NCBI GenBank assembly: GCA_023415775.1 | Contig: JAEZJM010000017.1 | Location: 62,001-126,000, forward strand | Origin: Bacillota bacterium | GTDB taxonomy: Bacteria; Bacillota; Negativicutes; Sporomusales; UBA7701 | DNA length: 64,000 bases | Direction of reading: 5' to 3' | Shown: positions 40,074-49,337 of the stretch, one piece after another | Numbering within the stretch: position 1 is the first letter of the stretch | Layout of the letters: every line of letters starts with the position of its first letter | The notes under the pieces: generated by a model | The model's database searches: none | The model's input: the letters and a program-made list of their open reading frames with translations, nothing else | What the model was told of the DNA's origin: nothing | Translations under genes and position numbers: made by a program

Positions 40074-40694
40074 TCAATCGCCGTCCAATGAGTAGCCAAA
40101 ACGCTCTCTTATAAATTCGATGAAAACCGCCGCTATGACCGGGTCGAACTGGCTGCCTGCGCCCCGCCATATCTCGCGGACGCATTCGCCGAGGGGGACG
40201 GGCGTCCGGTAGCAGCGGGAGGCGGTCATGGCGTCGAAGGCGTCGCAGAGGGCCAGCATCCTGCTGAAGGTCGGGATTTCGTCTTGGGCCAGGCCGTCGG
40301 GATAGCCGGCGCCGTCCCAGCGTTCGTGGTGGTGGCGCATGATGCCGACGATGGGGTCTACGCCGTCGATTCCTTTGAGCATTGCGGCTCCATTGGCGGC
40401 GTGGAGTTTCATGACTGCGAATTCTTCGGCCGTCAGTCGGCCGGGCTTGGTGAGGATGTTTTCCGGGGTTTTTATTTTGCCGACGTCATGGACGACGCCG
40501 ACCATGTAGGCGAGATTTATTTCGTCCGAGTCCATCCCCATCTGGCTTGCCAGCCCGGCCATGAGGTCGGCGACGTGCTCGGCGTGCATGGCGGTGCTGG
40601 GGTCGCAGTAGTAAATCTGTCGGCAAAAGTCTTCGATGGCTTCCATGTTGACCTGCTCGATGAGCGGACGGCCGGACGGCTTGTTTCGCTTCAC
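40074..40694 (-). CDS. HD-GYP domain phosphodiesterase
   Basis: The 206-residue protein is almost entirely an HD-GYP domain: HAEHVADLM, VGVVHDVGKI, HAANGAAML, HHHERWDGAGYPDGL and ALCDAFDAMTA, the full metal-ligand set. Such proteins degrade cyclic di-GMP or related dinucleotides. With the REC-GGDEF cyclase at 57 kb it is one of two recognisable cyclic-dinucleotide enzymes here. There is no sensor domain, so activity may depend on expression or partner binding. The GTG start follows AAAGGTGAAG. Confidence 0.88.
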   Translation of the reverse strand: MKRNKPSGRPLIEQVNMEAIEDFCRQIYYCDPSTAMHAEHVADLMAGLASQMGMDSDEINLAYMVGVVHDVGKIKTPENILTKPGRLTAEEFAVMKLHAANGAAMLKGIDGVDPIVGIMRHHHERWDGAGYPDGLAQDEIPTFSRMLALCDAFDAMTASRCYRTPVPLGECVREIWRGAGSQFDPVIAAVFIEFIRERFGYSLDGD

Positions 40695-40883
40695 GTCTTC
40701 ACCTTTCGTACCGCGGCCCGGAAGCGTGGCAAGGGGCTACGGGAATCGGTTACCTAGTTAAAGTGATTCAACGCTAAAGCGATTCAACATTTGTCTTTCT
40801 ATTTCCTGCACATTTCGACAAAAACCTCCTTGGCTTTTTTTGGCCGCCCAGGCGCATATCATGTAGTGTGAGAGGTGTTGCCC

Positions 40884-41165
40884 GTGGCTTTGCAGGAAGC
40901 GGACGAGATGGTGCTGCTGGCTGTAGCCGTAGCTTTGGCGCTGGCCCAAGGTAAGAACGCCGAGGAGCTCGGGGTGTTGTCCGGTATCGTGGTGGTGGTG
41001 GGCGATATCCTGGCGCTGCTGTCGGTGGTGCTGGCGGTCGGGGAGACGGAGGCGGCGGAAGCTAAGACGAAAGAGGCCGAGGAAAGCCTGGAGGCGAGGC
41101 TGAAGAGGATCGAGGAGCGGCTGGCAGCGCTGGCGGCCTGCTGCGAGGGGAGGGGGCAAAAATAG
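40884..41165 (+). CDS. Small membrane protein with coiled-coil tail
   Basis: The roughly 93-residue protein has a helix (LLAVAVALALAQG), a second hydrophobic helix (LSGIVVVVGDILALLSVVLAV) and a charged heptad-like tail (EAAEAKTKEAEESLEARLKR) ending in CC. The family is not recognised. GTG at 40884 is preferred because GAGGTG lies six bases upstream; GTG at 40875 would use the binding site itself. A terminator follows, so it is monocistronic. Confidence 0.65.
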   Translation: MALQEADEMVLLAVAVALALAQGKNAEELGVLSGIVVVVGDILALLSVVLAVGETEAAEAKTKEAEESLEARLKRIEERLAALAACCEGRGQK

Positions 41166-41199
41166 CACCCGCAGCTGTGTGCGGGTGCTTGTTGTTTGC
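41165..41199 (+). terminator. Terminator of the coiled-coil membrane protein gene
   Basis: GCACCCGC and GCGGGTGC pair around eight bases and are followed by TTGTTGTTTG; the stem starts at the last base of the stop codon. Confidence 0.75.
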
Positions 41200-41221
41200 G
41201 TATGCGGGAGACGGCAAATTC

Positions 41222-41491
41222 CTATTGAAAGGAGAGATGGATTGTCTGTACGAAGTCGGGATACGGGCGAAAAAGGTTGGCGAGTTCGCTTGTGGTTATA
41301 TTCCCGTTGCAATGTACTTCGACGAGGCCTTTAAGGGTGACGGTGGTTTTGGAAGAAGTCTGTTCCATTTTCAGCGGCACTATCTGGGTAACTTGCGAGC
41401 CGGCGATTTTACTGTTTAGCCAGTCCCATATCCGACTAGCTTCAACATTTTCATTGGCGAGAACGACTCTTACCGGGAATATTTTTACCAA
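41222..41491 (-). CDS. Hypothetical protein, 89 residues
   Basis: No family recognised. The product looks like a small alpha/beta protein (VKIFPVRVVLANE, then KTTVTLKGLVEVH). GGTGGAG lies six bases before a TTG start, which supports translation. Base composition is lower in GC than its neighbours. It converges with the coiled-coil protein gene. Confidence 0.55.
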   Translation of the reverse strand: MVKIFPVRVVLANENVEASRIWDWLNSKIAGSQVTQIVPLKMEQTSSKTTVTLKGLVEVHCNGNITTSELANLFRPYPDFVQTIHLSFQ

Positions 41492-41663
41492 TATGCTCCA
41501 CCCTTTGCTGTAATTATTTGTGTAGTATTATGACTTTTCAGCGAATGGAATAAGACACCTCCCTGTTAAAAATGTCGCGTATATTTTACTACAAGATTCT
41601 TTGAGCGGGCTTTGAAAAAGTATAAATTTAGCTAAATTACAGCCTGTGTGCTTCGCAGAAAAG

Positions 41664-42425
41664 TTAGAGAACTAATACCGCGCCAGGGTTCATTATTTCG
41701 ACTTTGACGCCAGTGAAGCGGGTTTCGACGGCTTTTTTGAAGGCGGCGGGGTCTTGTTTGATTAGGGCGTGGGTGTTGTAGTGCATGGGGACGACTACTT
41801 TGGGCTTGAGCATGGCGACAGCTTCGCTGGCGTCATCGGGGCCCATGGTGTAGTTGTCGCCGATGGGCAGGAGGGCGCAGTCGATTTTCTCCAGCCGCCC
41901 GATGAGGGCCATGTCGCCGAAGAGGGCGGTGTCGCCGGCGTGGTAGACGGCGGCGCCGCGGAGGTTGACAACAAAGCCTACGGCGAGGCCGCCGGGGACG
42001 CCGGAGCCGTGGATGGCTTGGGTGACGCGGACGTAGCCGAAGTCAAAGGCTTTTTTGGCGCCGACCTGGAGGGGGACGACGTCGCAGCCTTGGTCTTTGA
42101 GCATACGGGCGATTTCGGAGGTGGTTATGACTTTGGCGCCGGTGCGTTTGGCGATGGCGACGGTGTCGCCAAGGTGGTCGCCGTGGGCGTGGGTGACGAG
42201 GATGTAGTCGGCTTTGATGACGTCGGGGGAGGCGGCGGCCTGCGGGTTGCCGGTGAGGTAGGGGTCGATGAGGAGGGTGGTGTCGCCGCTTGTGAGTTGG
42301 AAGGCGGCGTGGCCGAGGAAGGTGACGGCGGTTTTGCCGTCGCTCCAGCCCGGGGCGGCGGCGGCCGGCGCGGCAACGAGGACGAGGGCCAGACCCAGGA
42401 CGAGGGCGAGCATCGTTTTGCGCAT
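41664..42425 (-). CDS. Secreted UlaG-like metallo-beta-lactamase-fold hydrolase
   Basis: A 23-residue signal peptide ending in AAAA precedes a 230-residue MBL-fold domain: VTFLGHAAFQL, THAHGDHLGD, YHAGDTALFGDM, LLPIGDNYTMGPDDA and VPMHYNTH. This is the UPF0173/UlaG-like pattern with the full metal-ligand set. UlaG relatives are usually cytosolic lactonases or hydrolases; export to the periplasm is unusual and suggests an extracytoplasmic substrate. The gene is separated from the flavoprotein gene by two repeat elements. Confidence 0.87.
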   Translation of the reverse strand: MRKTMLALVLGLALVLVAAPAAAAPGWSDGKTAVTFLGHAAFQLTSGDTTLLIDPYLTGNPQAAASPDVIKADYILVTHAHGDHLGDTVAIAKRTGAKVITTSEIARMLKDQGCDVVPLQVGAKKAFDFGYVRVTQAIHGSGVPGGLAVGFVVNLRGAAVYHAGDTALFGDMALIGRLEKIDCALLPIGDNYTMGPDDASEAVAMLKPKVVVPMHYNTHALIKQDPAAFKKAVETRFTGVKVEIMNPGAVLVL

Positions 42426-42468
42426 GACTGATCCTCCTTTATGTATTTAATCTTGTTTATGATACATT

Positions 42469-42712
42469 GTCGGGCGAAAGTCGCCTCGCCGCTCGCGTGT
42501 CTACGGATGTACGCGCTGTAAGACTTGCGCCGACTCAGCCGTACCGACGCCAAACGGGCGTCCATGCCCGTTGTCGCCTCGCCCGACCATCCATGGTCGG
42601 GCGTACGGTTTCGTTCGCGGCTTGCTGCGTCAACAGCGCGTACCATCCTCCGCCAATGCTCGCTTGCGCGGCAACCTCCGCCCTCTTCTCTAAACCTAAA
42701 AAACGCAATAAT
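42469..42712. repeat. Possible family C relative, copy 3
   Basis: A gene-free, foldback-rich stretch with GTCGCCTCGCCCGACCATCC, then ATGGTCGGGCG at its centre, recalling the CCATGG core of families B and C. Overall identity to the other C copies is low by eye, so membership is tentative. Confidence 0.4.
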
Positions 42713-42721
42713 GGATAGCCG

Positions 42722-42843
42722 CGGCCGGTCAGAAGCCTCCAGATGCAAGGCGCACCGGAGGAGCGAGCCGCGCCGCGTACTCGCGGGTACGCAAGCAATC
42801 GCTCCGAGGAGCAACGCCGCAGATGGGGGCTTATCACCGGCCG
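42722..42843. repeat. Family A foldback repeat overlapping the flavoprotein stop
   Basis: Left end CGGCCGGTCAGAAGC, right end GCTTATCACCGGCCG, with CCAGATGCAAGGCGCACCG, CGTACTCGCGGGTACGCAAG and AACGCCGCAGATGG inside. The right end contains the stop codon of the minus-strand flavoprotein gene (42834-42836). Confidence 0.82.
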
Positions 42844-43409
42844 ATCTTGTTCAGCAACCAGGCCATATTTTCGCCGATGGCGCGCATGTTCGCCATCCCC
42901 TCTTCGTCTTTCTCCACTTCGCCGATTTCGCGGCCGTAGACCATGTTCCAGTAGGTGGCGCCGACGAGGAACATTTGGTTGTAGTGGAGGAAGTGGTACA
43001 TGGTGTCGAAGGTGTGGGTGGCTCCGCCCCGCCGGACGGCGGTGACGGCGGCGCCAACCTTGTGTTTGAAGAGGTAGTCGTTGGCCCGCGAGACGAAGCC
43101 GACGCGGTCGATGAGGGCTTTCATTTCGGTGTTGACGTCGGCGAAGTAGGTGGGCGAGCCGAGGATGATACCGTCGGCGGCTTCCATTTTGGCGATGTAG
43201 TCGTTGATGAAGTCGTCTTTGATGACGCATTTGTGGTCGCGGTTTTTGAAGCAGGCGTAGCAGGCCCGACAGCCGCGGACGGGCTGGCCGGCGACCTGGA
43301 GGAGCTCGGTTTCGATTCCGTGTTTTTCGAGTTCGCCGAAGATGGTCCTGATAATGGTGGCGGTGTTGCCGTCTTTGCGGGGGCTGGTGCTGATGCCGAC
43401 TACTTTCAT
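42834..43409 (-). CDS. Flavodoxin-family (NADPH-dependent FMN reductase-like) protein
   Basis: The 191-residue protein has an FMN phosphate loop (STSPRKDGNTATI), a cysteine cluster CRACYACFKNRDHKC reminiscent of iron-sulfur flavoproteins, and GSPTYFADVNTEMKALIDR. It should be a cytosolic FMN electron carrier or reductase, perhaps with a cluster. It is followed by a family A repeat that overlaps its last codons, and preceded by the MbfA-like gene 33 bp upstream, suggesting joint transcription in iron or redox physiology. Confidence 0.85.
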   Translation of the reverse strand: MKVVGISTSPRKDGNTATIIRTIFGELEKHGIETELLQVAGQPVRGCRACYACFKNRDHKCVIKDDFINDYIAKMEAADGIILGSPTYFADVNTEMKALIDRVGFVSRANDYLFKHKVGAAVTAVRRGGATHTFDTMYHFLHYNQMFLVGATYWNMVYGREIGEVEKDEEGMANMRAIGENMAWLLNKIGR

Positions 43410-43442
43410 TGTTGTCGCTCCTTCGTTTTTTTTGGGGACCTG

Positions 43443-44573
43443 TCAGCCTATGAGGGTGACGCCGACGAGGCGGCCGATGCCGTAGGTGGCGGCGGCGGCG
43501 GCCAGACCGAAGAAGGTCTGTCGCAGGCCGGCGAAGAGGACGGGTTTGCCGGTGAAGAGGGTGATGGCGGCGCCGATGGCGAAGAGGCCGGCGGCGCTGG
43601 CGGCGGCGCTGAGGGCTACGGCGGCGGCGCCGTGCAGGAAGAGGAAGGGCAGGACGGGGAGGACGGCGCCGACGGCGAAGAGGAGGAAGGAGGTGATGGC
43701 GGCTTCCCAGGCGGAGCCGCCGAGTTCGTCGGGGTCGATGCCGAGTTCGTCGCGGGCTAGGGCGTCGAGGGCGGTGACGGGGTCGGACATGAGCTTGGCG
43801 GCGAGGAGGCGGGCGGTTTCTTCGTCGAGGCCGCGGGCCTGGTAGATGAGGACGAGTTCTTCGGTTTCTTCTTCGGGCATGGCGGCGATTTCGTAGCGTT
43901 CGGCGCCGAGTTGTTTTTCATAGAGTTCGCGGGAGCTCTGGACGGATATCCATTCGCCGAGGGCCATGGAGATGGCGCCGGCGAGGAGGCCGGCGAGGCC
44001 GGTGAGGAGGATGCCGCTGGCGGCGATTTCGGCCCCGGCGACGCCCATGACGAGGTTGAAGTTGGAGACGAGGCCGTCGCTGGCGCCGAGGACGGCGGCC
44101 CTGAGGGCGTTGCCGCCGGCGGCGCGGTGGCGGCCTTCCATGCGGGCGAGGAGGCTGCCTTCCATGCCTTTGCCGCGCGAGGTGCGGTTGATCTGCTGGA
44201 GGAGGACGGCGTGGGAGCGTTCTTCGGCGACCATGCCGCCGGCTTCGGGCTGGGCGGCGTAGCCGGCCGAGGCCTGGCGCTCGGTGGCGGCGAGGGTGGG
44301 GACGATGAGTTCGGGGCCGAAGCGGGCGGCGAGCCAGATGAGGGCGCGGGTGCGCCAGTCGGGACGGAAGGGCTTGACTTCGCCGCCGGCGGCGGCGATG
44401 CGCCGGGCCCATTCGTCGGCGTGTTTGGTTTCGGTGGCGGCAAGGCGCCGGTATACTTCGGCGAGCCTGGGGTCGGCCTCGCGGGCGGCGAGGGCGGTGT
44501 AGAGGGCGGCGCTGTTGAGTTCGTCTTCGCGGTTGGCCCGGTAGCGCTTAATATCGTCAGCGACAACGGTCAT
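43443..44573 (-). CDS. Ferritin-like/VIT1 fusion membrane protein (MbfA type)
   Basis: The first 130 residues form an erythrin-like four-helix domain with iron-ligand patterns (REDELNSAALY, TETKHADEW, EERSHAVLL). The rest is a VIT1/CCC1 transporter domain: GASDGLVSNFNLVMGVAGA, AISMALGEWISVQS and an EEETEEL acidic segment. This is the architecture of MbfA, which exports iron under iron or peroxide stress in rhizobia. It lies upstream of the flavoprotein gene. A family A repeat lies in its 190-bp 5' region, which has no visible Fur box. Confidence 0.85.
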   Translation of the reverse strand: MTVVADDIKRYRANREDELNSAALYTALAAREADPRLAEVYRRLAATETKHADEWARRIAAAGGEVKPFRPDWRTRALIWLAARFGPELIVPTLAATERQASAGYAAQPEAGGMVAEERSHAVLLQQINRTSRGKGMEGSLLARMEGRHRAAGGNALRAAVLGASDGLVSNFNLVMGVAGAEIAASGILLTGLAGLLAGAISMALGEWISVQSSRELYEKQLGAERYEIAAMPEEETEELVLIYQARGLDEETARLLAAKLMSDPVTALDALARDELGIDPDELGGSAWEAAITSFLLFAVGAVLPVLPFLFLHGAAAVALSAAASAAGLFAIGAAITLFTGKPVLFAGLRQTFFGLAAAAATYGIGRLVGVTLIG

Positions 44574-44652
44574 AATGGTTCCTCCGGAGGCAAAAGAATC
44601 CTAATACATTTTATGTAACCTCTTCCGCCCCTGTGCAAAAAATGGACTGTGC

Positions 44653-44775
44653 GCAGGCCGTTCAGGGCCGCCAGATGCAAGGCGCACCGCAAGATGCGCT
44701 GCGACGCGTACTCGGAACGTACGCTAGCAAGCATCTGAGGAGCAACGCCGCAGATGGCGGTCATCAACGGCCTGC
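44653..44775. repeat. Family A foldback repeat overlapping the DUF523 stop
   Basis: Ends GCAGGCCGTTCAG and CATCAACGGCCTGC; inside, CCAGATGCAAGGCGCACCG, CGTACTCGGAACGTACGC and AACGCCGCAGATGG. The right end supplies the stop codon and last codons of the minus-strand DUF523 gene (stop 44764-44766). Confidence 0.82.
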
Positions 44776-45255
44776 CCCTGACTGTCCGAATAAATGCCGC
44801 AAGGTTTCATCATTCAAGTCAAGCTCCGTGTAGAGTGGGATTCCCAGCTTAGCTAGGGCGGCGGCGGCGACGCCGTGCCCTTCCCTGACGGTGCGGGTGA
44901 AGCTGCCGTCGTAGATGGCGCCGACGCCGCAGGAGGGGCTGCGGGCTTTGAGGATGGCGGCGGCGATGGGGATGGCGCGGACGAGGGCGAGGGTTTGCCG
45001 CGCACCGGACAGGAAGGCCGGGGTGAGGTCGGCGCCGTTCGCGCCGCGTATCTGGGCGCGGCCGGCGAGGATGTCTTCGCCGCTGCCGCCGACAATTTCG
45101 GCCGCCGGGCGGGGGGTGGGCAGGCCGCCGAGCTGTTCGGGGCAGACGGGCAGGCAGAGGCCGGCAGCGGCCGGGGCGGCGAGGGCGGAACAGAGGTTGT
45201 GGCCGCCGTCGTAGCGGCAGGAGAGGCCGAGCAGGCAGGCGCTGACGAGGATCAT
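44764..45255 (-). CDS. DUF523 family protein
   Basis: The 163-residue protein begins MILVSACLLGLSCRYDGG and contains CPEQLGGLPTPR and KARSPSCGVG, the cysteine motifs that define DUF523, probably a metal or cluster site. The biochemical role is unknown. Its ATG overlaps the Fe-ADH stop as ATGA, so the two genes are translationally coupled. The last codons lie inside a family A repeat, which may have replaced the original C-terminus. Confidence 0.87.
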   Translation of the reverse strand: MILVSACLLGLSCRYDGGHNLCSALAAPAAAGLCLPVCPEQLGGLPTPRPAAEIVGGSGEDILAGRAQIRGANGADLTPAFLSGARQTLALVRAIPIAAAILKARSPSCGVGAIYDGSFTRTVREGHGVAAAALAKLGIPLYTELDLNDETLRHLFGQSGAGR

Positions 45256-46379
45256 TGGTAGACGCGCCTTAAAAGGGCTTCCATTTCGGCGGGGGTTACG
45301 GGAACGGGGTTGACGCGGGTGGCGCCGAGCATGGAGCCGGCGACGAGCTGGGGCAGGGCGGCGGTGAAGGTTTGTTCGGCGACGCCGGCGGCCCGGAGGG
45401 AGGCGGGGATGCCCAAGGTGCTGTTGAGGGCGTGGATGGCGGCGACGAGGTCGGGGACGCCGCAGACGGCGGCGAGGCGTTTTATCTGACCGCTGACCCA
45501 GGGGTCGCGGGCGTTGAATTCGAGGACGTGGGGCAGTAAGATGGCGTTGACGAGGCCGTGGCCGAGGTTCCAGAGGCCGCCGAGGGAGTGGGCGATGCCG
45601 TGGGCGGCGCCGAGGCCGACGTTGCCGAAGGCGAGGCCGGCGAGGGACTGGAAGTGGTGGACTTTTTCGCGGCTGTCGATGGTTTTTTCGCGGTAGGAGA
45701 GGGGGAGGTATTCGAGGAGGCCGGCGGCGGCGCCGGCGGCCATGGGGCCGGTGAAGTCGTCGATGTTGCGGTTGATGTAGCATTCGAGGGCGTGGGTGAG
45801 GGCGTCCATGCCGGTTTCGGCGACGACGTTGGGCGGCATGGTTAGGGTAAGGTCGGCGTCGAGGATGGCGATGTCGGGGATGAAGGCGTTGGTGCGGAGA
45901 CCGATTTTGAGGTTTTGGTCGTGGAAGGTGACGACGGCTACTTTGGTTACTTCGCTGCCGGTGCCGGAGGTGGAGGGGATGGCGACGAGCCGGATGGCTT
46001 TGCGCGCGGCGGGCAGGGCGCCGGCGAGGGCGGCGGCGAAGTCGAGGTCGGGGTATTCGGTGAAGAGGGCCATGACTTTGGCGGCGTCGAGGGCCGAGCC
46101 GCCGCCTACGGCGACGACGAGGTCGGGGGCGAAGGGGCGCATGGCGGCTACGCCGGCGAGGACGGCGGCGGTGTCGGGGTTGGCGGGGACGCCGGCGTGG
46201 ACGAGGGTGGCGCAGCCTTTGGCCTGGAGAAGTTTTTCTATTTTGGCGACGACGCCGTGTTTGAGCATGGAGGAGCCGCCGGTGACGATGACGGCGCGGT
46301 GGGCGGGGATGGTCGACAGGTGCTCGAGGGAGCCGTGGCCGAAGACGAGGGATTGGCCGCCGAGGATGTTTTCTTTCAT
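45252..46379 (-). CDS. Iron-containing alcohol dehydrogenase
   Basis: The 375-residue type III ADH has VGGGSALDAAKVMA (NAD binding), IPSTSGTGSEVT, and the metal histidines in DALTHALECY, LGAAHGIAHSLGG and NLGHGLVNA. It interconverts an alcohol and an aldehyde with NAD(P)H; the substrate is open. It is coupled to DUF523 through an ATGA overlap and preceded by a bidirectional terminator shared with the Ogt gene. Confidence 0.92.
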   Translation of the reverse strand: MKENILGGQSLVFGHGSLEHLSTIPAHRAVIVTGGSSMLKHGVVAKIEKLLQAKGCATLVHAGVPANPDTAAVLAGVAAMRPFAPDLVVAVGGGSALDAAKVMALFTEYPDLDFAAALAGALPAARKAIRLVAIPSTSGTGSEVTKVAVVTFHDQNLKIGLRTNAFIPDIAILDADLTLTMPPNVVAETGMDALTHALECYINRNIDDFTGPMAAGAAAGLLEYLPLSYREKTIDSREKVHHFQSLAGLAFGNVGLGAAHGIAHSLGGLWNLGHGLVNAILLPHVLEFNARDPWVSGQIKRLAAVCGVPDLVAAIHALNSTLGIPASLRAAGVAEQTFTAALPQLVAGSMLGATRVNPVPVTPAEMEALLRRVYQ

Positions 46380-46452
46380 GGTATTTTACCTCCCGATTGT
46401 TGCTTTTCCTGGTTATTCCACAATGCGGCGAGCAAATTCCTGCCGGCTACGG

Positions 46453-46482
46453 AAAAAGAAGCAGGCTGACCTGCTTCTTTTA
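46453..46482. terminator. Bidirectional terminator between Fe-ADH and ogt
   Basis: GAAGCAGG and CCTGCTTC pair around CTGA with five A before and TTTTAAT after, giving T-runs on both strands. It sits just after the ogt stop on the minus strand. Confidence 0.75.
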
Positions 46483-46503
46483 ATATGACCGGAGGAGATG
46501 GAT

Positions 46504-46985
<482 letters not shown>

Positions 46986-46998
<13 letters not shown>

Positions 46999-47558
46999 GG
47001 CGTTACCTCCCCTGTTTTGAGCCTGAGCCAGACGCGGGGCGAGAGGCCGGTGTGCGCGCGGAAGGCGGCGAAGAAGCGCGAGGGGGAACCGAAGCCGACG
47101 GCGTAGGCGACGCCGGCGCCGGTGAGGCCGCCAGCGAGGAGGGCCTCGGCTTTGCCGATGCGGATGGCGTGGAGGTATTCGCGCGGGGCTTTGCCGGTGT
47201 GGTGTTTGAAGAGCCGGGTGAGGTGGGAACGGCTGAGGCCGATGCGGCCGGGGAGCTCGCCGAGGATGGCGGGGTTGTCGTATTGGTTTTCGAGGAGGGA
47301 GCACGCTTCGCGGACGATGTCCTGGACGGGGGCGAGGAGGGCGTCTGGGCGGCAGCGCTTGCAGGGCCGGAAGCCCTGGGCGAGGGCGGCGGCGGCGGCG
47401 GTGAAGTAGACGGTGTTTTCGCGGCGCGGCGGGCGCGATTTGCAGGAGGGACGGCAGAAGATGCCGGTGGTTTTTACGCCGTAGCAGAAGCGGCCGTCGT
47501 AGCTCGGGTCGCTGGCGGCGACGGCTTGCCACATTGTATCTTCGGGGTAGGTGTTCAT
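46986..47558 (-). CDS. adaA: AdaA-type methylphosphotriester repair protein/activator
   Basis: In this 190-residue protein C35, C39, C66 and C69 (in GIFCRPSC and RPCKRC) match the zinc-bound cysteines of Ada, C35 being the one methylated by phosphotriesters. The second half is an AraC-type helix-turn-helix pair (GLSRSHLTRLFKHHTG and SRFFAAFRAHTG). Methylation converts such proteins into activators of their own operon, which here includes ogt. ATG at 47558 follows GAGGTG. A longer reading by 31 codons lacks family similarity. Confidence 0.92.
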
Positions 47559-47726
47559 GGCGCACCTCGCTTGGTTTGTCTGTTTATAGAATACCATAAA
47601 GCGGCTGTTTTTTCGTCCCGGTTTGTGCTGTGTCATTCGCCCCGCCCGCAATGGCAGGCAGGATTTGCCACGCGATGGACAGAATAGCTGATAATGAAGT
47701 CATTTTTTGCAGCTTTGGAGGACGAT

Positions 47727-49271
47727 ATGCGCAAGTTGATTATTACGGTTATGCTGGCGTGCTTTTGCCTGACGACGGCGACGGCGGCGGCGCAGACGAT
47801 TGTTTTTGTGCCGTTCGACAATCGCCCGGTGAGCGTTGATTATGTGGTGGAGACGGCGAAGGCGGCGGGGGTGGAGATTGTGACGCCGCCGGCGGCGATG
47901 CTGGGGAGCCGGACGAGCCCCGGGGACCCGGATGCGCTGTGGGCGTGGCTGGCGGATAATATCCGCACGGCGGATGCGGCGGTGGTTTCGAGCGATGCGC
48001 TGCTGTACGGCAGCCTGGTGGCGTCGCGCAGGCATCAGCTGCCGGAAGAGGTTATTACGGAGCGGCTCGACCGCTTTTATTCGCTGAAGCTGGCTAATCC
48101 GGGAACGCGGCTGTATGTGTTCGGGACGATTATGCGGACGCCGCAGGCGAGCGCAGGCGGGGTGGAACCGGATTATTACGAGGTGCACGGGCCGAGGATT
48201 TTCCGCCTGACGGCGCTTGCGGACAAGGCGGAGACGGCCGGGCTGACCCGCGGCGAGGAGGCCGAGCTGCACGCTCTTAGGCACGGGCTGCCTGAGGCGG
48301 TGCTGACGGACTGGTTTGCGAGGCGGGATAAAAATTTTGCGGCGAATGTGCGCCTGGTAGAGTATACGCGGAATGGGATTTTTGCGTTTTTCCTGCTGGG
48401 ACGCGACGATTGTTCGCCTTTTTCGCAGTCGCATATGGAGTCGCGGATGATTGCGGCGGAGACGGTCGGGCTGCCGGCTTCGAAGTTCGCGACTTTTCCG
48501 GGCGCCGATCAGTTGGGGATGCTGATGATGGTGCGGGCGACGAACAACGCGGCGGTGCGTATCCCGCTTGTGCGGGTTTTTTATGCGCAGGGCGCGGGGC
48601 CGGATACGGTGCCTTCGTATGAGGATGTGCCGATCGGCCGGACGGTGAACGAGCATGTGGTGGCGGCCGGCGGGCTGCTGCTGACCGGCACGAAGCCCGA
48701 TCTGGTGCTGGCGGTGAATACGCCTGAGGACGGGGTGACGCATGAGGCGAACAGTCCGTGGAACCGCGGACGGGTGACGGCGGCGGCGTATGTTTTCGCT
48801 GGCGAGGTGGCTGCTAGTGTCGCCAGGGGCGAACGGGTGGCGGTGGGGGATGTGGCGTTTGCGAATGGGGCGGATAATGCGCTGATGACCGAGCTTGCCC
48901 GCCGCGGGCTGCTTTTTAAGCTGGACGCGTATTCGGGCTGGAATACGGCGAGCAATACGTTGGGTTATGCGATCGGTCAGGGTCTGCTGGCGCCGCGGAT
49001 GACAACGGCGGCGAAGGACCGCCTGCTGGCGACGCGGCTGCTGGACGACTGGGCGTATCAGGCGAATGTGCGCGGGGCGCTGGGGAAAGAGGTGCTTTAC
49101 CCGGCCGGGGGCGATTGGTTTTACCTGAACGAGCTGGCCCCCCGCCTGACGGCGGAGGCGAACCGGCGGCTGAAGGCGTTCGCGGCGGCCAGATTCCCGG
49201 CTTATCCTGTGGATAAACTGAAGGTGAGCTTTCCGTGGAACAGGATGTTTGAGGTGGATATCGATTTGTAG
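47727..49271 (+). CDS. DUF4127 family secreted protein
   Basis: The 514-residue protein has a signal peptide (about 1-22, ending TAAAQT), then the DUF4127 start IVFVPFDNRPVSVDYV with SSDALLYGSLVASRRH and a QLGMLMMVRATN region. The family is widespread in Firmicutes; its function is unknown and an extracytoplasmic hydrolase is only a guess. GGAGG precedes the ATG at 47727. It is the only plus-strand gene between 41.2 and 58.6 kb, and its codons end mostly in G, opposite to plus-strand genes left of 35 kb. Confidence 0.87.
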   Translation: MRKLIITVMLACFCLTTATAAAQTIVFVPFDNRPVSVDYVVETAKAAGVEIVTPPAAMLGSRTSPGDPDALWAWLADNIRTADAAVVSSDALLYGSLVASRRHQLPEEVITERLDRFYSLKLANPGTRLYVFGTIMRTPQASAGGVEPDYYEVHGPRIFRLTALADKAETAGLTRGEEAELHALRHGLPEAVLTDWFARRDKNFAANVRLVEYTRNGIFAFFLLGRDDCSPFSQSHMESRMIAAETVGLPASKFATFPGADQLGMLMMVRATNNAAVRIPLVRVFYAQGAGPDTVPSYEDVPIGRTVNEHVVAAGGLLLTGTKPDLVLAVNTPEDGVTHEANSPWNRGRVTAAAYVFAGEVAASVARGERVAVGDVAFANGADNALMTELARRGLLFKLDAYSGWNTASNTLGYAIGQGLLAPRMTTAAKDRLLATRLLDDWAYQANVRGALGKEVLYPAGGDWFYLNELAPRLTAEANRRLKAFAAARFPAYPVDKLKVSFPWNRMFEVDIDL

Positions 49272-49290
49272 CTCGGTTTTGCGATGCGAG

Positions 49291-49324
49291 AAGCGGCTGG
49301 CAGTGCGCCAGCCGCTTTTTGTTT
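49291..49324 (+). terminator. Terminator of the DUF4127 gene
   Basis: AAGCGGCTGGC and GCCAGCCGCTT form an 11-bp stem followed by TTTGTTTG. Confidence 0.8.
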
Positions 49325-49337
49325 GTGTGCGGGTTTT

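Noticed and set aside
40758..41312. 184-codon minus-strand frame opposite the coiled-coil membrane protein gene
   Set aside because: Shadow of the plus-strand gene, which has a ribosome binding site, a plausible membrane/coiled-coil product and a terminator.
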